Positions 47,867 through 56,479 of a DNA stretch of 64,000 nucleotides are shown one piece after another. Position 1 is the stretch's first letter. Each line of letters opens with the position of its first letter. The DNA lies in NCBI RefSeq assembly GCF_900143625.1, contig NZ_FRFF01000200.1, positions 23,835 through 87,834 of the forward strand. The letters are read 5' to 3'. Position numbers and translations under genes: made by a program. Source of the stretch: Nocardiopsis sp. JB363 (GTDB taxonomy: Bacteria > Actinomycetota > Actinomycetes > Streptosporangiales > Streptosporangiaceae). The notes beneath the pieces were generated by a model. That model was given only the letters and a program-made list of their open reading frames with translations, was not told the origin of the DNA and did no database searches.

Positions 47867-48670
47867 ATGAGCGTGTACAACGTCGTGTCCATCGCCGGAA
47901 GCGACCCCAGTGGGGGCGCCGGCATCCAGGCGGACCTGAAGTCCTTCTCCGCCCACGGAGTCTTCGGGATGAGCGTGGTGACGGCGTTGACCGCCCAGTC
48001 CACGCGCGGGGTCACCGGGGTTCACGGTGTCCCCGCCTCGTTCGTCGTCGACCAGATGGACACGCTGTTCGAGGACGCGACCGTCCACGCGGTCAAGGTG
48101 GGGATGCTGGGCACCGCCGAGGTCACCGAGGCCGTGGCCGCCGCGATCGATCGGCGCGGATTGTCGAACGTGGTGGTGGACCCGGTGATGGTCGCCAAGA
48201 GCGGTGACCGGTTGCTGGAGCGTTCGGCGATGGAGGCGCTGCGCAGCGAACTGCTGCCGCGCGCCGACCTCCTCACTCCGAACCTGCCGGAGGCCGCCGA
48301 CCTGCTCGACGAGGAGGAGGCCACGGACCTGGCCACGATGCGGGCCCAGGCGGAGAGGCTTCTGAAGCTGGGGCCGCGTCGGGTCCTGCTCAAGGGCGGG
48401 CACCTGCCGGGGACCGACAGCGTCGACCTGCTGGTCGACGGGGAGTCCGCCCCGGTCGAGCTGAGCGCCACGCGCGTGGCGACCCGCAACACCCACGGCA
48501 CCGGCTGCACCCTGTCCTCCGCGATCGCCGCGCTGATCCCCCAACGCCCGGACATGGCCACCGCCGTGGCCGACGCCAAGACCTGGCTGACCGAGGCGCT
48601 GCGCCGCGCGGACGAGATCGACGCCGGCGGCGGCCAGGGCCCCGTGCACCATTTCCACGTCTGGTGGTAG
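47867..48670 (+). CDS. thiD: hydroxymethylpyrimidine (phosphate) kinase
   Basis: 267 residues. Ribokinase-like kinase phosphorylating HMP and HMP-P in thiamine synthesis. N-terminal SIAGSDPSGGAGIQADLKSFSAHGVFGMSVVTALTAQ and GMLGTAE are family-specific; VVVDPVMVAKSGDRLL binds substrate; the anion-hole NTHGTGCTLSSAIAALI carries the catalytic Cys/Asp region. ATG at 47867, 7 nt after AAGGA. A TPP riboswitch directly upstream supports the assignment independently. No thiE or thiC lies downstream; the next gene is a convergent symporter. Confidence 0.95.
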   Translation: MSVYNVVSIAGSDPSGGAGIQADLKSFSAHGVFGMSVVTALTAQSTRGVTGVHGVPASFVVDQMDTLFEDATVHAVKVGMLGTAEVTEAVAAAIDRRGLSNVVVDPVMVAKSGDRLLERSAMEALRSELLPRADLLTPNLPEAADLLDEEEATDLATMRAQAERLLKLGPRRVLLKGGHLPGTDSVDLLVDGESAPVELSATRVATRNTHGTGCTLSSAIAALIPQRPDMATAVADAKTWLTEALRRADEIDAGGGQGPVHHFHVWW

Positions 48671-48700
48671 CGGGCACGGCCACCTCTGGTGGTGAACACA

Positions 48701-48739
48701 CGAAAGGGAGACCGGCCCGTGCGGACCGATCCCCCTTCG
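48701..48739. terminator. imperfect hairpin between thiD and the symporter gene
   Basis: CGAAAGGGAGACCGG can pair with CCGATCCCCCTTCG, with several mismatches. It lies between convergent genes, 30 bp after the thiD stop. Confidence 0.45.
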
Positions 48740-48770
48740 CGTTCGCCCCGTGTCGGGGTCCGTGCGTCGG

Positions 48771-50189
48771 CTAGCGCCGGACGTCGTCCATGGTGATGTC
48801 CGGGTTACGCCAGTCGGGGTGGCCGAAGAACCTCTTGGTCTCGGCCACGACGACAGGGGACAGCAGAAGCAGTCCCACCAGGTTCGGCAGCGCCATCAGG
48901 CCGTTGGCGATGTCGCTGAACAGCCAGACGGAGTCGAGGCTGGCGACCGAGCCGATGAAGATGATGACGATGAAGATGAGGCGGTAGGGCAGGACCAGCT
49001 TGCGACCGCCCAGGAACTCCACGCACCGCTCGCCGTAGTAGGCCCAGCCGAGCAGGGTGCTGAAGGCGAAGACCGCGACGGAGGCCGCGACGATGTAGGC
49101 GCCGGCCGCACCGAAGCCGGGGCCGATGGCGCCCAGGCCCTCGGTCATGGCCTGCGAGGTCAGCAGCGAACCGTCCTCGGCCTCGTCTCCCTGCCACACA
49201 CCGGTCACGATGATGACCAGGCAGGTCATGCTCACCACGATGATGGTGTCGATGAAGGTCTGGGTCATGGAGACCATGGCCTGACGGACCGGCTCCTTGG
49301 TCTTGGCCGCGGCGGCGGCGATACCACCGGTGCCCAGACCGGACTCGTTGGAGAAGATGCCGCGGGCGAAGCCCATCTGGAGGGCGAGCATGACACCGGC
49401 ACCCGCGAAACCGCCGACGGCGGAGGTTCCGGTGAAGGCGTCGGTGAACACCATCTGGAACGCGGGCAGGAGCGACTGCCAGTTGGCGATGAGCACGACG
49501 ATGCAGATGCCGACGTAACCGATGATCATGATCGGCACGAGACCGGAGGCGACACGACCGATGCTCTTGATGCCACCGAGGATCACTCCGCCGGCCAGGA
49601 TCATCAGAGCGAGACCGATGACCCACGGCTCCAGCGGGGTGACGCTGCTGACCTGCTGGGCCACGGTGTTGGCCTGGGTGCCGTTGCCGATACCGAAGGC
49701 CGCGATGGCACCGAAGACCGCGAAGGCCACACCGAGGAAGGTACCGAGACCACCCTTGATGCCGTTCTTCAGGTAGTACATCGGGCCGCCGCTCTGCTCG
49801 CCCTTGGCGTCGGTGCGGCGGTACTTCACCCCCAGGAGGGCCTCGCTGTACTTGGTGGCCATACCGAAGATGCCGATGACCCACATCCAGAACAGCGCGC
49901 CCGGGCCACCGACACCGATGGCCAGTGCGGCGCCCGCGATGTTACCGACACCGACGGTGGCGGCGAGCGCGGTGCTCAGTGCCTGGTAGTGCGAGATGTC
50001 GCCCTCGACGGAGTCGTCCTCCTTGCGGCGGACGAGGGCGAGCCACAACGAGTGCGGAAGCCTGAGCAGCTGGAGAAGGCGCAGCCTGATGGTGAGGAAG
50101 ACACCGACACCCAACAGCAACGGAATGAGGACGAAGGGCCCCCAGATGATGCCACTGATGATGTCGGCCATCTCAAGGAGTTGGTCCAC
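48771..50189 (-). CDS. AGCS-family sodium:alanine (amino acid) symporter
   Basis: 472 residues, about ten to eleven helices. Family signatures: GDISHYQALSTALAATVGVGNIAGAALAIGVGGPGALFWMWV, the GGPMYYLKNG motif after helix 3, GFARGIFSNESGLGTGGIAAAAAKTKEPVRQAM, and FAFSTLLGWAYYGERC. It imports alanine or glycine with Na+. GTG at 50189 is preceded by GGGAG. A functional link to alanine dehydrogenase, 25 kb away, is possible but not shown. The C-terminus HPDWRNPDITMDDVRR is soluble. Confidence 0.93.
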   Translation of the reverse strand: MDQLLEMADIISGIIWGPFVLIPLLLGVGVFLTIRLRLLQLLRLPHSLWLALVRRKEDDSVEGDISHYQALSTALAATVGVGNIAGAALAIGVGGPGALFWMWVIGIFGMATKYSEALLGVKYRRTDAKGEQSGGPMYYLKNGIKGGLGTFLGVAFAVFGAIAAFGIGNGTQANTVAQQVSSVTPLEPWVIGLALMILAGGVILGGIKSIGRVASGLVPIMIIGYVGICIVVLIANWQSLLPAFQMVFTDAFTGTSAVGGFAGAGVMLALQMGFARGIFSNESGLGTGGIAAAAAKTKEPVRQAMVSMTQTFIDTIIVVSMTCLVIIVTGVWQGDEAEDGSLLTSQAMTEGLGAIGPGFGAAGAYIVAASVAVFAFSTLLGWAYYGERCVEFLGGRKLVLPYRLIFIVIIFIGSVASLDSVWLFSDIANGLMALPNLVGLLLLSPVVVAETKRFFGHPDWRNPDITMDDVRR

Positions 50190-50407
50190 AGGGGATCTCC
50201 CTTTCGGTGTGTGCGTGGGGCCGAGGGAACCGGGAGTGGAACAGGTGGACCGTTGTTCGCGGAGTCACATCGGCACAGATGGGCGCATTTCGATATCGGC
50301 AAAGAATGGCACTGACGCGTAACGAACGAATCACGTGTGTTCGACATGCGCGTTGCGTCGTGCGGGCGTCGCCGTCAGCGCGCCTTGGACCAACCGAGAA
50401 CGGACCT

Positions 50408-50662
50408 TCAGTCCGTTTTGTCGTCCTCGGCGTGGGCCAGCGCGAGCCTGCTGAGCGCGGCCGCGGCCTCCTCCGGGTCCGCTCCCCTACCGACCGCCAC
50501 ACCCAACAGGTAGGTGGTGAGCGGCGCCGCGGGGCGGGCGACGGAGTGCGCGGCGTCGCGGGCCAGGTCGAGGATCCGATCGACGTCGGCCTTCTGGAGC
50601 GGCTCGCTCCCGGACAATCGCAGCTCCTCGAACACCCGCTCCGACCATTCCACTAGGGTCAC
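50408..50662 (-). CDS. DUF6457-like small protein
   Basis: 84 residues. The sequence WSERVFEELRLSG, DRILDLARDAAHSVARPAAPLTTYLLGVAVGRG and EEAAAALSRLA matches the small helical DUF6457 pattern found in actinobacteria, often encoded near or fused to molybdenum-cofactor guanylyltransferase. Here no molybdopterin gene is adjacent. GTG at 50662 is chosen because GAGGAG is 7 nt upstream; the frame stays open to 50713 without family sequence. Function unknown. Confidence 0.75.
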   Translation of the reverse strand: MTLVEWSERVFEELRLSGSEPLQKADVDRILDLARDAAHSVARPAAPLTTYLLGVAVGRGADPEEAAAALSRLALAHAEDDKTD

Positions 50663-50877
50663 CGCTCGACTCCTCAACGTGTGTCCTGCACTGTTTCCGA
50701 CGATCATGGCCATCCCGGTGTCACGCGACGGCCAGACGACCGTACACGCCTCGTCACCGTCCGCTCGTCGAACCCACCCCCTTCCGACGGGGCGGGTTCT
50801 CTCGGACCCGGGGCCCGGTTCACCCTCCGAGCCTAGCGTTGGTAGTGGCGATATTCCGGCGTTGGGAGCCCGCTCGC

Positions 50878-52074
50878 ATGTCCCCCATCATCCCGCTCAT
50901 CGACACCTCCCCCCTGACCCGATCGGGCCGCCCCCTCCGGGTGGCCGTCGTGACCGAGTCGTTCCTGCCCCAGGTCAACGGGGTCACCAATTCCGTGTGT
51001 CGGGTGCTGGAGCACCTGGCCGCCGGGGGCCACCAGGCCGTGGTGCTGGCGCCCGGTCGCGGACCCACTTCGTACGCCGGGTTCCCGGTGGTACGACTGC
51101 CTGCCGTCCCCCTGCCCGTGTACCGGGACTTCGCGGTGGGCCTGCCCCTGCGGCGGGCGATGACCGCCGCCCTGCGCGCCTTCGCCCCCGACGTGGTCCA
51201 CCTGGCCTCCCCCACCTTCTTCGGTGCCGCAGCGGTGGACGTGGCGCGACGTTGGGCGTTGCCGACCGTGGGCGTGTTCCAGACCGACCTGGCCGGTTTC
51301 GCCGGTCGGTACGGTCTGCCCGGGACCGAGGCGCTCTGGTCGTTGCTGCACCGCGTCCACTCGGCGGTGGACCGCACCCTGGTGCCCTCCTCCGCCACGA
51401 TGGAGGCGTTATCGGGCCGTGGGTTCCCCCGGTTGGCCCTGTGGCGACGCGGGGTGGACACCGACCGGTTCCACCCCGACCACCGTTCCGAGGAGCTGCG
51501 GCGCCGTCTGGCCCCCAACGGCGAGACGCTCGTCGGCTATGTGGGCCGACTGTCCAAGGACAAGCGTGTGGATCTGCTGGGCCACCTGGCGCGCCTGCGC
51601 AACGTCCGGATGGTGGTGGTCGGTGACGGCCCCGACCTGGTTCGTCTGCGCCGGATGCTGCCCGACGCGATCTTCACCGGCCGGCGCACCGGCCAGGACC
51701 TGTCCCGGCTGTACGCGGCGCTGGACGTGTTCGTGCACACGGGGGCCGACGAGACCTTCTGTCAGACCGTCCAGGAGGCGCTGGCGTCCGGGGTCGCGGT
51801 GGTGGCCCCCGCCGCGGGTGGCCCGCTGGACCTGATCACCGACGAGCACAACGGGTTGCTGTTCGCGCCCGACTCGTCGCGTGAGCTGAAGGTGGCGGTG
51901 GGCCGACTGGCGCACAACCGCGGGGTGCGCGAGCCGATGCGGGCCGCCGCCCGGCCATCGGTGGAGCACCGCACCTGGGCCACGGTCAACACCGAACTCG
52001 TCGCGCACTACCGGTCCGTGATCGCTCCCAGCCGGGAACTGGCCGAGCGGTCGGCGCAGACGCAGGGCGCTTGA
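50878..52074 (+). CDS. GT4 glycosyltransferase (MgtA/PimB-like)
   Basis: 398 residues, GT-B fold. N-terminal VAVVTESFLPQVNGVTNSVCRVLEHLAAGGH (acceptor domain), then PDVVHLASPTFFG and LVPSSATMEAL; in the C-terminal half, VGYVGRLSKDKRVDLL and the retaining E-x7-E motif in ADETFCQTVQEALASGVAVVAP. It closely resembles the actinobacterial GDP-mannose-dependent alpha-mannosyltransferases acting on glycolipids, but the acceptor is not proven. ATG at 50878; GGGAG is 10 nt upstream. No signal or membrane helix; probably peripheral at the inner leaflet. Terminated by strong hairpins. Confidence 0.88.
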   Translation: MSPIIPLIDTSPLTRSGRPLRVAVVTESFLPQVNGVTNSVCRVLEHLAAGGHQAVVLAPGRGPTSYAGFPVVRLPAVPLPVYRDFAVGLPLRRAMTAALRAFAPDVVHLASPTFFGAAAVDVARRWALPTVGVFQTDLAGFAGRYGLPGTEALWSLLHRVHSAVDRTLVPSSATMEALSGRGFPRLALWRRGVDTDRFHPDHRSEELRRRLAPNGETLVGYVGRLSKDKRVDLLGHLARLRNVRMVVVGDGPDLVRLRRMLPDAIFTGRRTGQDLSRLYAALDVFVHTGADETFCQTVQEALASGVAVVAPAAGGPLDLITDEHNGLLFAPDSSRELKVAVGRLAHNRGVREPMRAAARPSVEHRTWATVNTELVAHYRSVIAPSRELAERSAQTQGA

Positions 52075-52140
52075 CCCACAGCGGCCGTGACCCCGCAGCA
52101 TCCACGGACCCCTCGGCGTCGCGGGCCCCGAACATGACGA

Positions 52141-52179
52141 ACGGGCCCCTCCCCGGGAGAGATATGGGGAGGGACCCGT
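52141..52179 (+). terminator. hairpin terminator after the GT4 gene
   Basis: ACGGGCCCCTCCCC pairs with GGGGAGGGACCCGT (13 of 14), loop of 11 nt, 66 bp after the stop. Confidence 0.75.
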
Positions 52180-52188
52180 CGGTTGTGT

Positions 52189-52215
52189 CCGCCGCGCCCC
52201 CTTAAAACGCGGCGG
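52189..52215 (-). terminator. hairpin terminator of the aminotransferase gene
   Basis: CCGCCGCG/CGCGGCGG, 8-bp perfect stem, 11-nt loop including TTAAAA, 22 bp after the minus-strand stop at 52237. Confidence 0.65.
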
Positions 52216-52236
52216 CCACAAGCTGTGGGGGTCGGG

Positions 52237-53571
52237 TCAGTTCACCGACCGGGCGACCTCGCGTCGCACCGGGATGACCTTGGCGGCGTGGCCCTGACCC
52301 ACGTCCAGCAGGCCGCCGAGCACCTCGGTGAGCCGATCCAGGTGGGCGCGGATCCACGGCAGCGCCAGCGGGTCGTGGGCGGACAGGGCCGCGTAGCGAC
52401 GCTCCTCGGAGTCTCCGTAGAGCAGGCTGGTGGCGACCCGCATGCGCAGGGTGTCGGTGCTCTCCCCGAACTCGACGGCGGGCAGGACGCCCATGCCGTA
52501 CCGCTCCAGCAGCAGCCCGGTGAGTTCGGGCCCGGTCGTGACCCCGTGCAGGGCGTGCAGACGTTCCCGGACCGGTTCGAAGTCCGGGTAGAGGTAGAAG
52601 GCCGCACTGGGTGCGGCGACGTTCGCGCCGGCCGCGGCGAACACGTCGGTGACGGCTCCGGCGACGATGCCGTGCAGGCGACGGCTGCGGTCGATGTGGT
52701 CGACGAGCTCGGTCGGTTCGGCGAAGGCGTGCGAGGCGGCCTCCTGCACCGGCGCGGCCGGGCTGGACCAGATCTCGCTGGCCACACCGAGCAGTCCGCC
52801 GCGCAGCCGGTGACCGATCTCGGAGTCGGGCAGGCGCAGGACACCGATCCGCCAGCCGCCCAGGGCCAGGTTCTTGCTCAGGCCGGTGGAGATGACGGTG
52901 CGCTCGGGCGCGTACTCGGCGGGACTGTGCACGACGACACGGTCCTCGCCGTCGGCGTCGAGGTGGACGACGTCCCGGTAGATCTCGTCGGAGATGACGA
53001 TGAGGTCGAGTTCGCGAGCGACCTCGGCGAGCCGTCGGACCGTCTCTGCGTCGGCGACGGTCCCGGTGGGGTTGTCGGGGACGGTGACGACGACGGCGTT
53101 GACGGTGCGGCCCTGCTCGCGGGCGTCGGTGACGGCGGCGTGCAGCAGGTCCGGCTGGGGTACGCCGCCCTGGCCGGTGGCGGTCGGCACCATGATCGGG
53201 CTCTGACCGAGCAGGCGGCTCTGCGCGGCGTAGCTGACCCAGCTGGGCGCGGCGATGGCGGTGTCGCCGCCGATTTCGAGAAGAAGGCTGTAGAGCAGGG
53301 GCTTGCTGCCGGGGCCCGCGATGACCAGGTCCGGGTCGGTGGGTAGACCTCGACGGCCCCAGTACCCGGCGGCGGCCTCGCGCAGCGCGGCCGAACCGGC
53401 GACGGGCCCGTAGGCGTTGGCTCCGTTGCCCGCGGAGAGGTGGTCGCGCATGACGGGGTGCACGGGAAGACCCGCCTCGCCGAAGCCGAGTGGAAGCACA
53501 CGCACCCCTTGGCGGCGCTTCTCGTTGAGAGCTTCGTTGACGGCGAGAGTGGCGGACACAGTGACGGTCAT
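52237..53571 (-). CDS. class I/II PLP-dependent aminotransferase
   Basis: 444 residues. Fold-type I aminotransferase: LPLGFGEAGLPVHPVM, AYGPVAGSAALREAAAGYW, VTVPDNPTGTVADAE (the NPTG loop), ISDEIYRDVV (PLP-stacking Asp/Tyr) and STGLSKNLALGGWRIGVLR with the PLP lysine. Substrates are probably an aromatic or branched amino acid and an oxo-acid, but I cannot decide. ATG at 53571; the open frame further upstream lacks family sequence. It is divergent from the LysR gene at 53721 (149 bp between), which probably controls it. Confidence 0.9.
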   Translation of the reverse strand: MTVTVSATLAVNEALNEKRRQGVRVLPLGFGEAGLPVHPVMRDHLSAGNGANAYGPVAGSAALREAAAGYWGRRGLPTDPDLVIAGPGSKPLLYSLLLEIGGDTAIAAPSWVSYAAQSRLLGQSPIMVPTATGQGGVPQPDLLHAAVTDAREQGRTVNAVVVTVPDNPTGTVADAETVRRLAEVARELDLIVISDEIYRDVVHLDADGEDRVVVHSPAEYAPERTVISTGLSKNLALGGWRIGVLRLPDSEIGHRLRGGLLGVASEIWSSPAAPVQEAASHAFAEPTELVDHIDRSRRLHGIVAGAVTDVFAAAGANVAAPSAAFYLYPDFEPVRERLHALHGVTTGPELTGLLLERYGMGVLPAVEFGESTDTLRMRVATSLLYGDSEERRYAALSAHDPLALPWIRAHLDRLTEVLGGLLDVGQGHAAKVIPVRREVARSVN

Positions 53572-53708
53572 GGGTGACTCATCTCCGATATGGACGTTAG
53601 GCGATGGGTCAGCCTCTGAGCTGCTGTTCCACTCTTCGTCTGACCTCTCGCCCTCCACCCTGCCCAGGAATCGTCATCAGTACAAGCGCGGCTTTTTGAT
53701 GCTGAGCG

Positions 53709-53721
53709 TAAGATGTCCTTA
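53709..53721 (+). promoter_or_regulatory. T-N11-A LysR-type palindrome coinciding with a leaderless -10
   Basis: TAAGATGTCCTTA: TAAG/CTTA arms with 5-nt spacer, fitting the T-N11-A LysR box. Its left part TAAGAT ends 6 nt before the ATG at 53721, as in leaderless promoters, so the regulator could occlude its own promoter. Confidence 0.55.
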
Positions 53722-54671
53722 TGCTTGATCTCCATCGCCTGCAGTTGCTGCGTGAATTCAGTGTTCGGGGCACGATCGTCGCCACCGCGAGCGCCCTCGG
53801 CTACACCCCCTCCGCGGTCTCCCAGCAACTGGCCACACTCGAACGGGAGACGGGCGTGGCACTACTGGACCGTTCTCCACGCGGTGCGGAGCTGACCGAC
53901 GCCGGACGGCTGTTGGTGATCCAGGCCGAGGAGATCCTGGCGATGGTCGAGGCGGCCGAGTCGGTCCTGGCCGAACAGGCGGACGTGGCTTTGGGAGTGG
54001 TCACCGTCACGGCCTTCCCGACCGCGGCGGTGGCGTTCGCGCCCGAGTTGGCGCTGCCGTTGCGTCGGCACCGGGGCATGCAGCTGGTGCTGCGGCAGAC
54101 GTTGCTGGCCACCGGGACGCAGAAGGTGCGCTCCCGCGAGGTCGACATCGCGATCGTCGACGACTGGACCGGCAAGCACCCGGGGCGAGGAGCGGACAGC
54201 GGACTGCGCCACGTCCACCTGTTGCGGGACCCGATGGTGTTGGCGGTCCCGGAGGATCACCGGCTGGCGGACCCGTCGTACCCGCTGGTGTTGGATCGTC
54301 TGCTCAACGAGTCGTGGATCGTGGCGCCCGAAGGCGAGCGTTCGCGTTACGGCACCGACACACTGTTCGCGGATGTGGGCGGCCTGCCCGCCGCCACCTG
54401 GGAGTTCGAGGGGCTGGGCACGATTCTGAGCCTGGTGTCGAAGGGCATCGGGATCGCCGCGGTCCCGGCGTTGGCGATGGTGGGCGCACCGGCGGGGCTG
54501 GTCTACCGGAAGCTGCCCTCACCCCCGGCCCGGCACGTGTACGCGGTACTGCGGCCGGCGTCGCTGCGCAGGCCCGCGATGCGGGTGACCCTGGACGCCC
54601 TGCGGCAAGCGGCCCGCGGCGTGGAGGACGAGATCGACCCGCTCACCACCAAGGACGAACCCACCATGTGA
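53721..54671 (+). CDS. LysR-family transcription regulator
   Basis: 316 residues. N-terminal HTH: HRLQLLREFSVRGTIVATASALGYTPSAVSQQLATLERETGVALLDRSPRGAELTDAG, followed by the linker helix (EILAMVEAAESVLAEQ) and the two-lobed effector domain with VTVTAFPTAAVAFAPELAL and GLGTILSLVSKGIGIAAVPALAM. Divergent from the aminotransferase gene, the classic LysR layout, so that gene is its most likely target. ATG at 53721 with the -10-like TAAGAT 6 nt upstream; no Shine-Dalgarno, suggesting leaderless translation. A perfect 12-bp-stem terminator follows. Confidence 0.92.
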   Translation: MLDLHRLQLLREFSVRGTIVATASALGYTPSAVSQQLATLERETGVALLDRSPRGAELTDAGRLLVIQAEEILAMVEAAESVLAEQADVALGVVTVTAFPTAAVAFAPELALPLRRHRGMQLVLRQTLLATGTQKVRSREVDIAIVDDWTGKHPGRGADSGLRHVHLLRDPMVLAVPEDHRLADPSYPLVLDRLLNESWIVAPEGERSRYGTDTLFADVGGLPAATWEFEGLGTILSLVSKGIGIAAVPALAMVGAPAGLVYRKLPSPPARHVYAVLRPASLRRPAMRVTLDALRQAARGVEDEIDPLTTKDEPTM

Positions 54672-54697
54672 CGGCGAGGTACCGGCCCGTACACGTC

Positions 54698-54728
54698 GAA
54701 CGCGACACGTAGTGGACGTGTCGCGTTC
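54698..54728. terminator. perfect hairpin after the LysR gene
   Basis: GAACGCGACACG/CGTGTCGCGTTC, 12-bp perfect stem with a 7-nt loop, 26 bp after the stop, followed by CTTGGT. It lies between convergent genes. Confidence 0.8.
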
Positions 54729-54756
54729 CTTGGTCGGTTGTCGGGAACCCGTGCTC

Positions 54757-55131
54757 TCATGCGTCGTGCGCTCTTCGGCGCATCTTGTCGATCTTGCGTC
54801 GGATCCGACGACAGACGTGTCGGGCCCGGTCACGGTCGTCGCGGGCGTCCCACCAGCGAGCGTAGGCTTCCAGTCTTCTCTTGCGAAGGGACTCCAGCTC
54901 GGCCTCCATCCGGTTCACCCGGTGCTCCAAGTCGATCCGCTCTCGTTCGAACGACGACATGTCGCGCTCGTGGAACCCCGCCTCCCGTTCGGCACTGAGC
55001 AGCCGATCGGTGAGGCCTTCGGTCGCGTTACCACTCTTGGCGTTCCGGCCGAGGCCTGCCTGTCCACTGATGCCTTCGAACCACACAACCTCTGGTGTTT
55101 CCTGTATCGCCCGAACATCACCGTTGGCCAC
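54757..55131 (-). CDS. small coiled-coil protein, unknown
   Basis: 124 residues from GTG at 55131. The C-terminal two thirds is a highly charged, heptad-like helix (ERDMSSFERERIDLEHRVNR, then EAELESLRKRRLEAYARWWD and RHVCRRIRRKIDKMRRR), strongly basic at the end. The region is less GC-rich than the neighbours, hinting at acquisition or a fast-evolving gene. I do not recognise a family. An internal ATG at 54960 would give only the coiled coil (67 residues), so the start is uncertain. It lies between the LysR terminator and the second GT4 gene. Confidence 0.5.
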   Translation of the reverse strand: MANGDVRAIQETPEVVWFEGISGQAGLGRNAKSGNATEGLTDRLLSAEREAGFHERDMSSFERERIDLEHRVNRMEAELESLRKRRLEAYARWWDARDDRDRARHVCRRIRRKIDKMRRRAHDA

Positions 55132-55206
55132 GCAAAGAATACGGAAAGTGGCATTAGGTGCTTTTGTCGCATTTCCGGAAGGCGCCTCCCGACGGGCACC
55201 GCTCGC

Positions 55207-56427
55207 TCAGGCGACCAGGGAACGCTCCCCCGCCACACCGACCGCACCCCATCCGCGCAGCCTCCCGTACACCCGCTCGAACCGGTCCAGCGACCGGTGG
55301 TGGTCGTGTTCCAAGGCCACCTCCCGGCTCGCCTCCCCCAGCTTCTCCCGGTTCGGTCCGAGCACCGTGAGCAGCCGCTCGGCCAGCACCGCGTCGTCCC
55401 CCGGCGGGAACAGGTAGCCGTTGTGCCCCTCCGAGACCAGGTGCGGCAGGGCCATCGCGTCGGCCGCCACCACCGGCAGCCCCGTCGACATGGCCTCCAA
55501 CGTCGCGATGCTCTGCAACTCGGCCACGCCGGCGATCGCGAAGGCGTCACCCGCCGCGTACACCGACGGCAGCTCCTCGTCCGGCACGAACCCCAGGAAG
55601 AACACCCGGTCGGCCACCCCGAGCCGGGCCGCCAGCGCCCGCAGCTCATCCTCGCGTTGCCCCGTCCCGGCCAGCACCAGCTGTACGTCCCGCTCCGGCA
55701 CGATCCTCGCCAGGGCCCGGATCGTTTCGTCGATCCGCTTCTCCTGGTCCAGCCGCCCCACGAACACCACCGTGTCCCGGTCCGGCAACCCGAACCGGGC
55801 ACGCGCACCGGCCCGATCCGTCGACGGGTGGAAACGCTCCAGGTCGATCCCACAGGAGATCGCCTCGACCTCGCGGGCGAACCCCTTCTCCCGCAACAGC
55901 GCCGCCGCACGCGGGGTCGGCGTGGTCACGTGGTCGGCCGCCATCGCCACCCGCACCATGTCCCGCCAGGCGGCGGCGCCCGCGGCCCGCCGCATCGAGT
56001 GCGGCACCCGGGCGTGCGCGTACAGGTTGTCCGGCATGAAGTGGTTGGTGAGCACCACCGGAACGGCCACCGAACGCGCCCGCCGCAGCACCGAGCGACT
56101 CAGGGTGAAGTGGCTCTGGATGTGGACGACGTCGGGGTCCAGGCGGCGCAGGAGCCGGGCGATGTGCCCGCCCATGCCCAACGGCAACGCCGCCCGCATG
56201 TCCGCTTGGAAGGGAATCGGGGCGGACCTGAGTCTGTGCTCGGTGACCCTCCCGTTCACCCTCACGTACGGTTCGCCCCTCTCCGAGGGGCACACCACGT
56301 GCACACGGTGTCCCCGCTCGGCCAGCCCCTCCGCGAGACGGTGGGTGAAGTACCCGGCGCCGTTGACGTCGGGCGGGTAGGTGTCCGACGCGATGAGCAC
56401 GCTCAGTGGACGCTCGGAGTGAATCAT
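55207..56427 (-). CDS. GT4 glycosyltransferase
   Basis: 406 residues, GT-B fold. VLIASDTYPPDVNGAGYFTHRLAEGLAERGH, DPDVVHIQSHFTLSRSVLRRAR, ISCGIDLERFHPS, VVFVGRLDQEKRIDETI and the E-x7-E site in AELQSIATLEAMSTGLPVVAADAMALPHLV. Likely transfers a sugar to a lipid or polysaccharide from an NDP- or GDP-sugar; substrate unknown. ATG at 56427. Located 52 bp downstream of the DMT-type membrane gene on the same strand, so both may be on one transcript; linked function is possible. Confidence 0.88.
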   Translation of the reverse strand: MIHSERPLSVLIASDTYPPDVNGAGYFTHRLAEGLAERGHRVHVVCPSERGEPYVRVNGRVTEHRLRSAPIPFQADMRAALPLGMGGHIARLLRRLDPDVVHIQSHFTLSRSVLRRARSVAVPVVLTNHFMPDNLYAHARVPHSMRRAAGAAAWRDMVRVAMAADHVTTPTPRAAALLREKGFAREVEAISCGIDLERFHPSTDRAGARARFGLPDRDTVVFVGRLDQEKRIDETIRALARIVPERDVQLVLAGTGQREDELRALAARLGVADRVFFLGFVPDEELPSVYAAGDAFAIAGVAELQSIATLEAMSTGLPVVAADAMALPHLVSEGHNGYLFPPGDDAVLAERLLTVLGPNREKLGEASREVALEHDHHRSLDRFERVYGRLRGWGAVGVAGERSLVA

Positions 56428-56479
56428 GGTGGGAACTCCTTCGTTCGACGTGGCGGTGCTCGCGACGGTCGCCGTCGGT

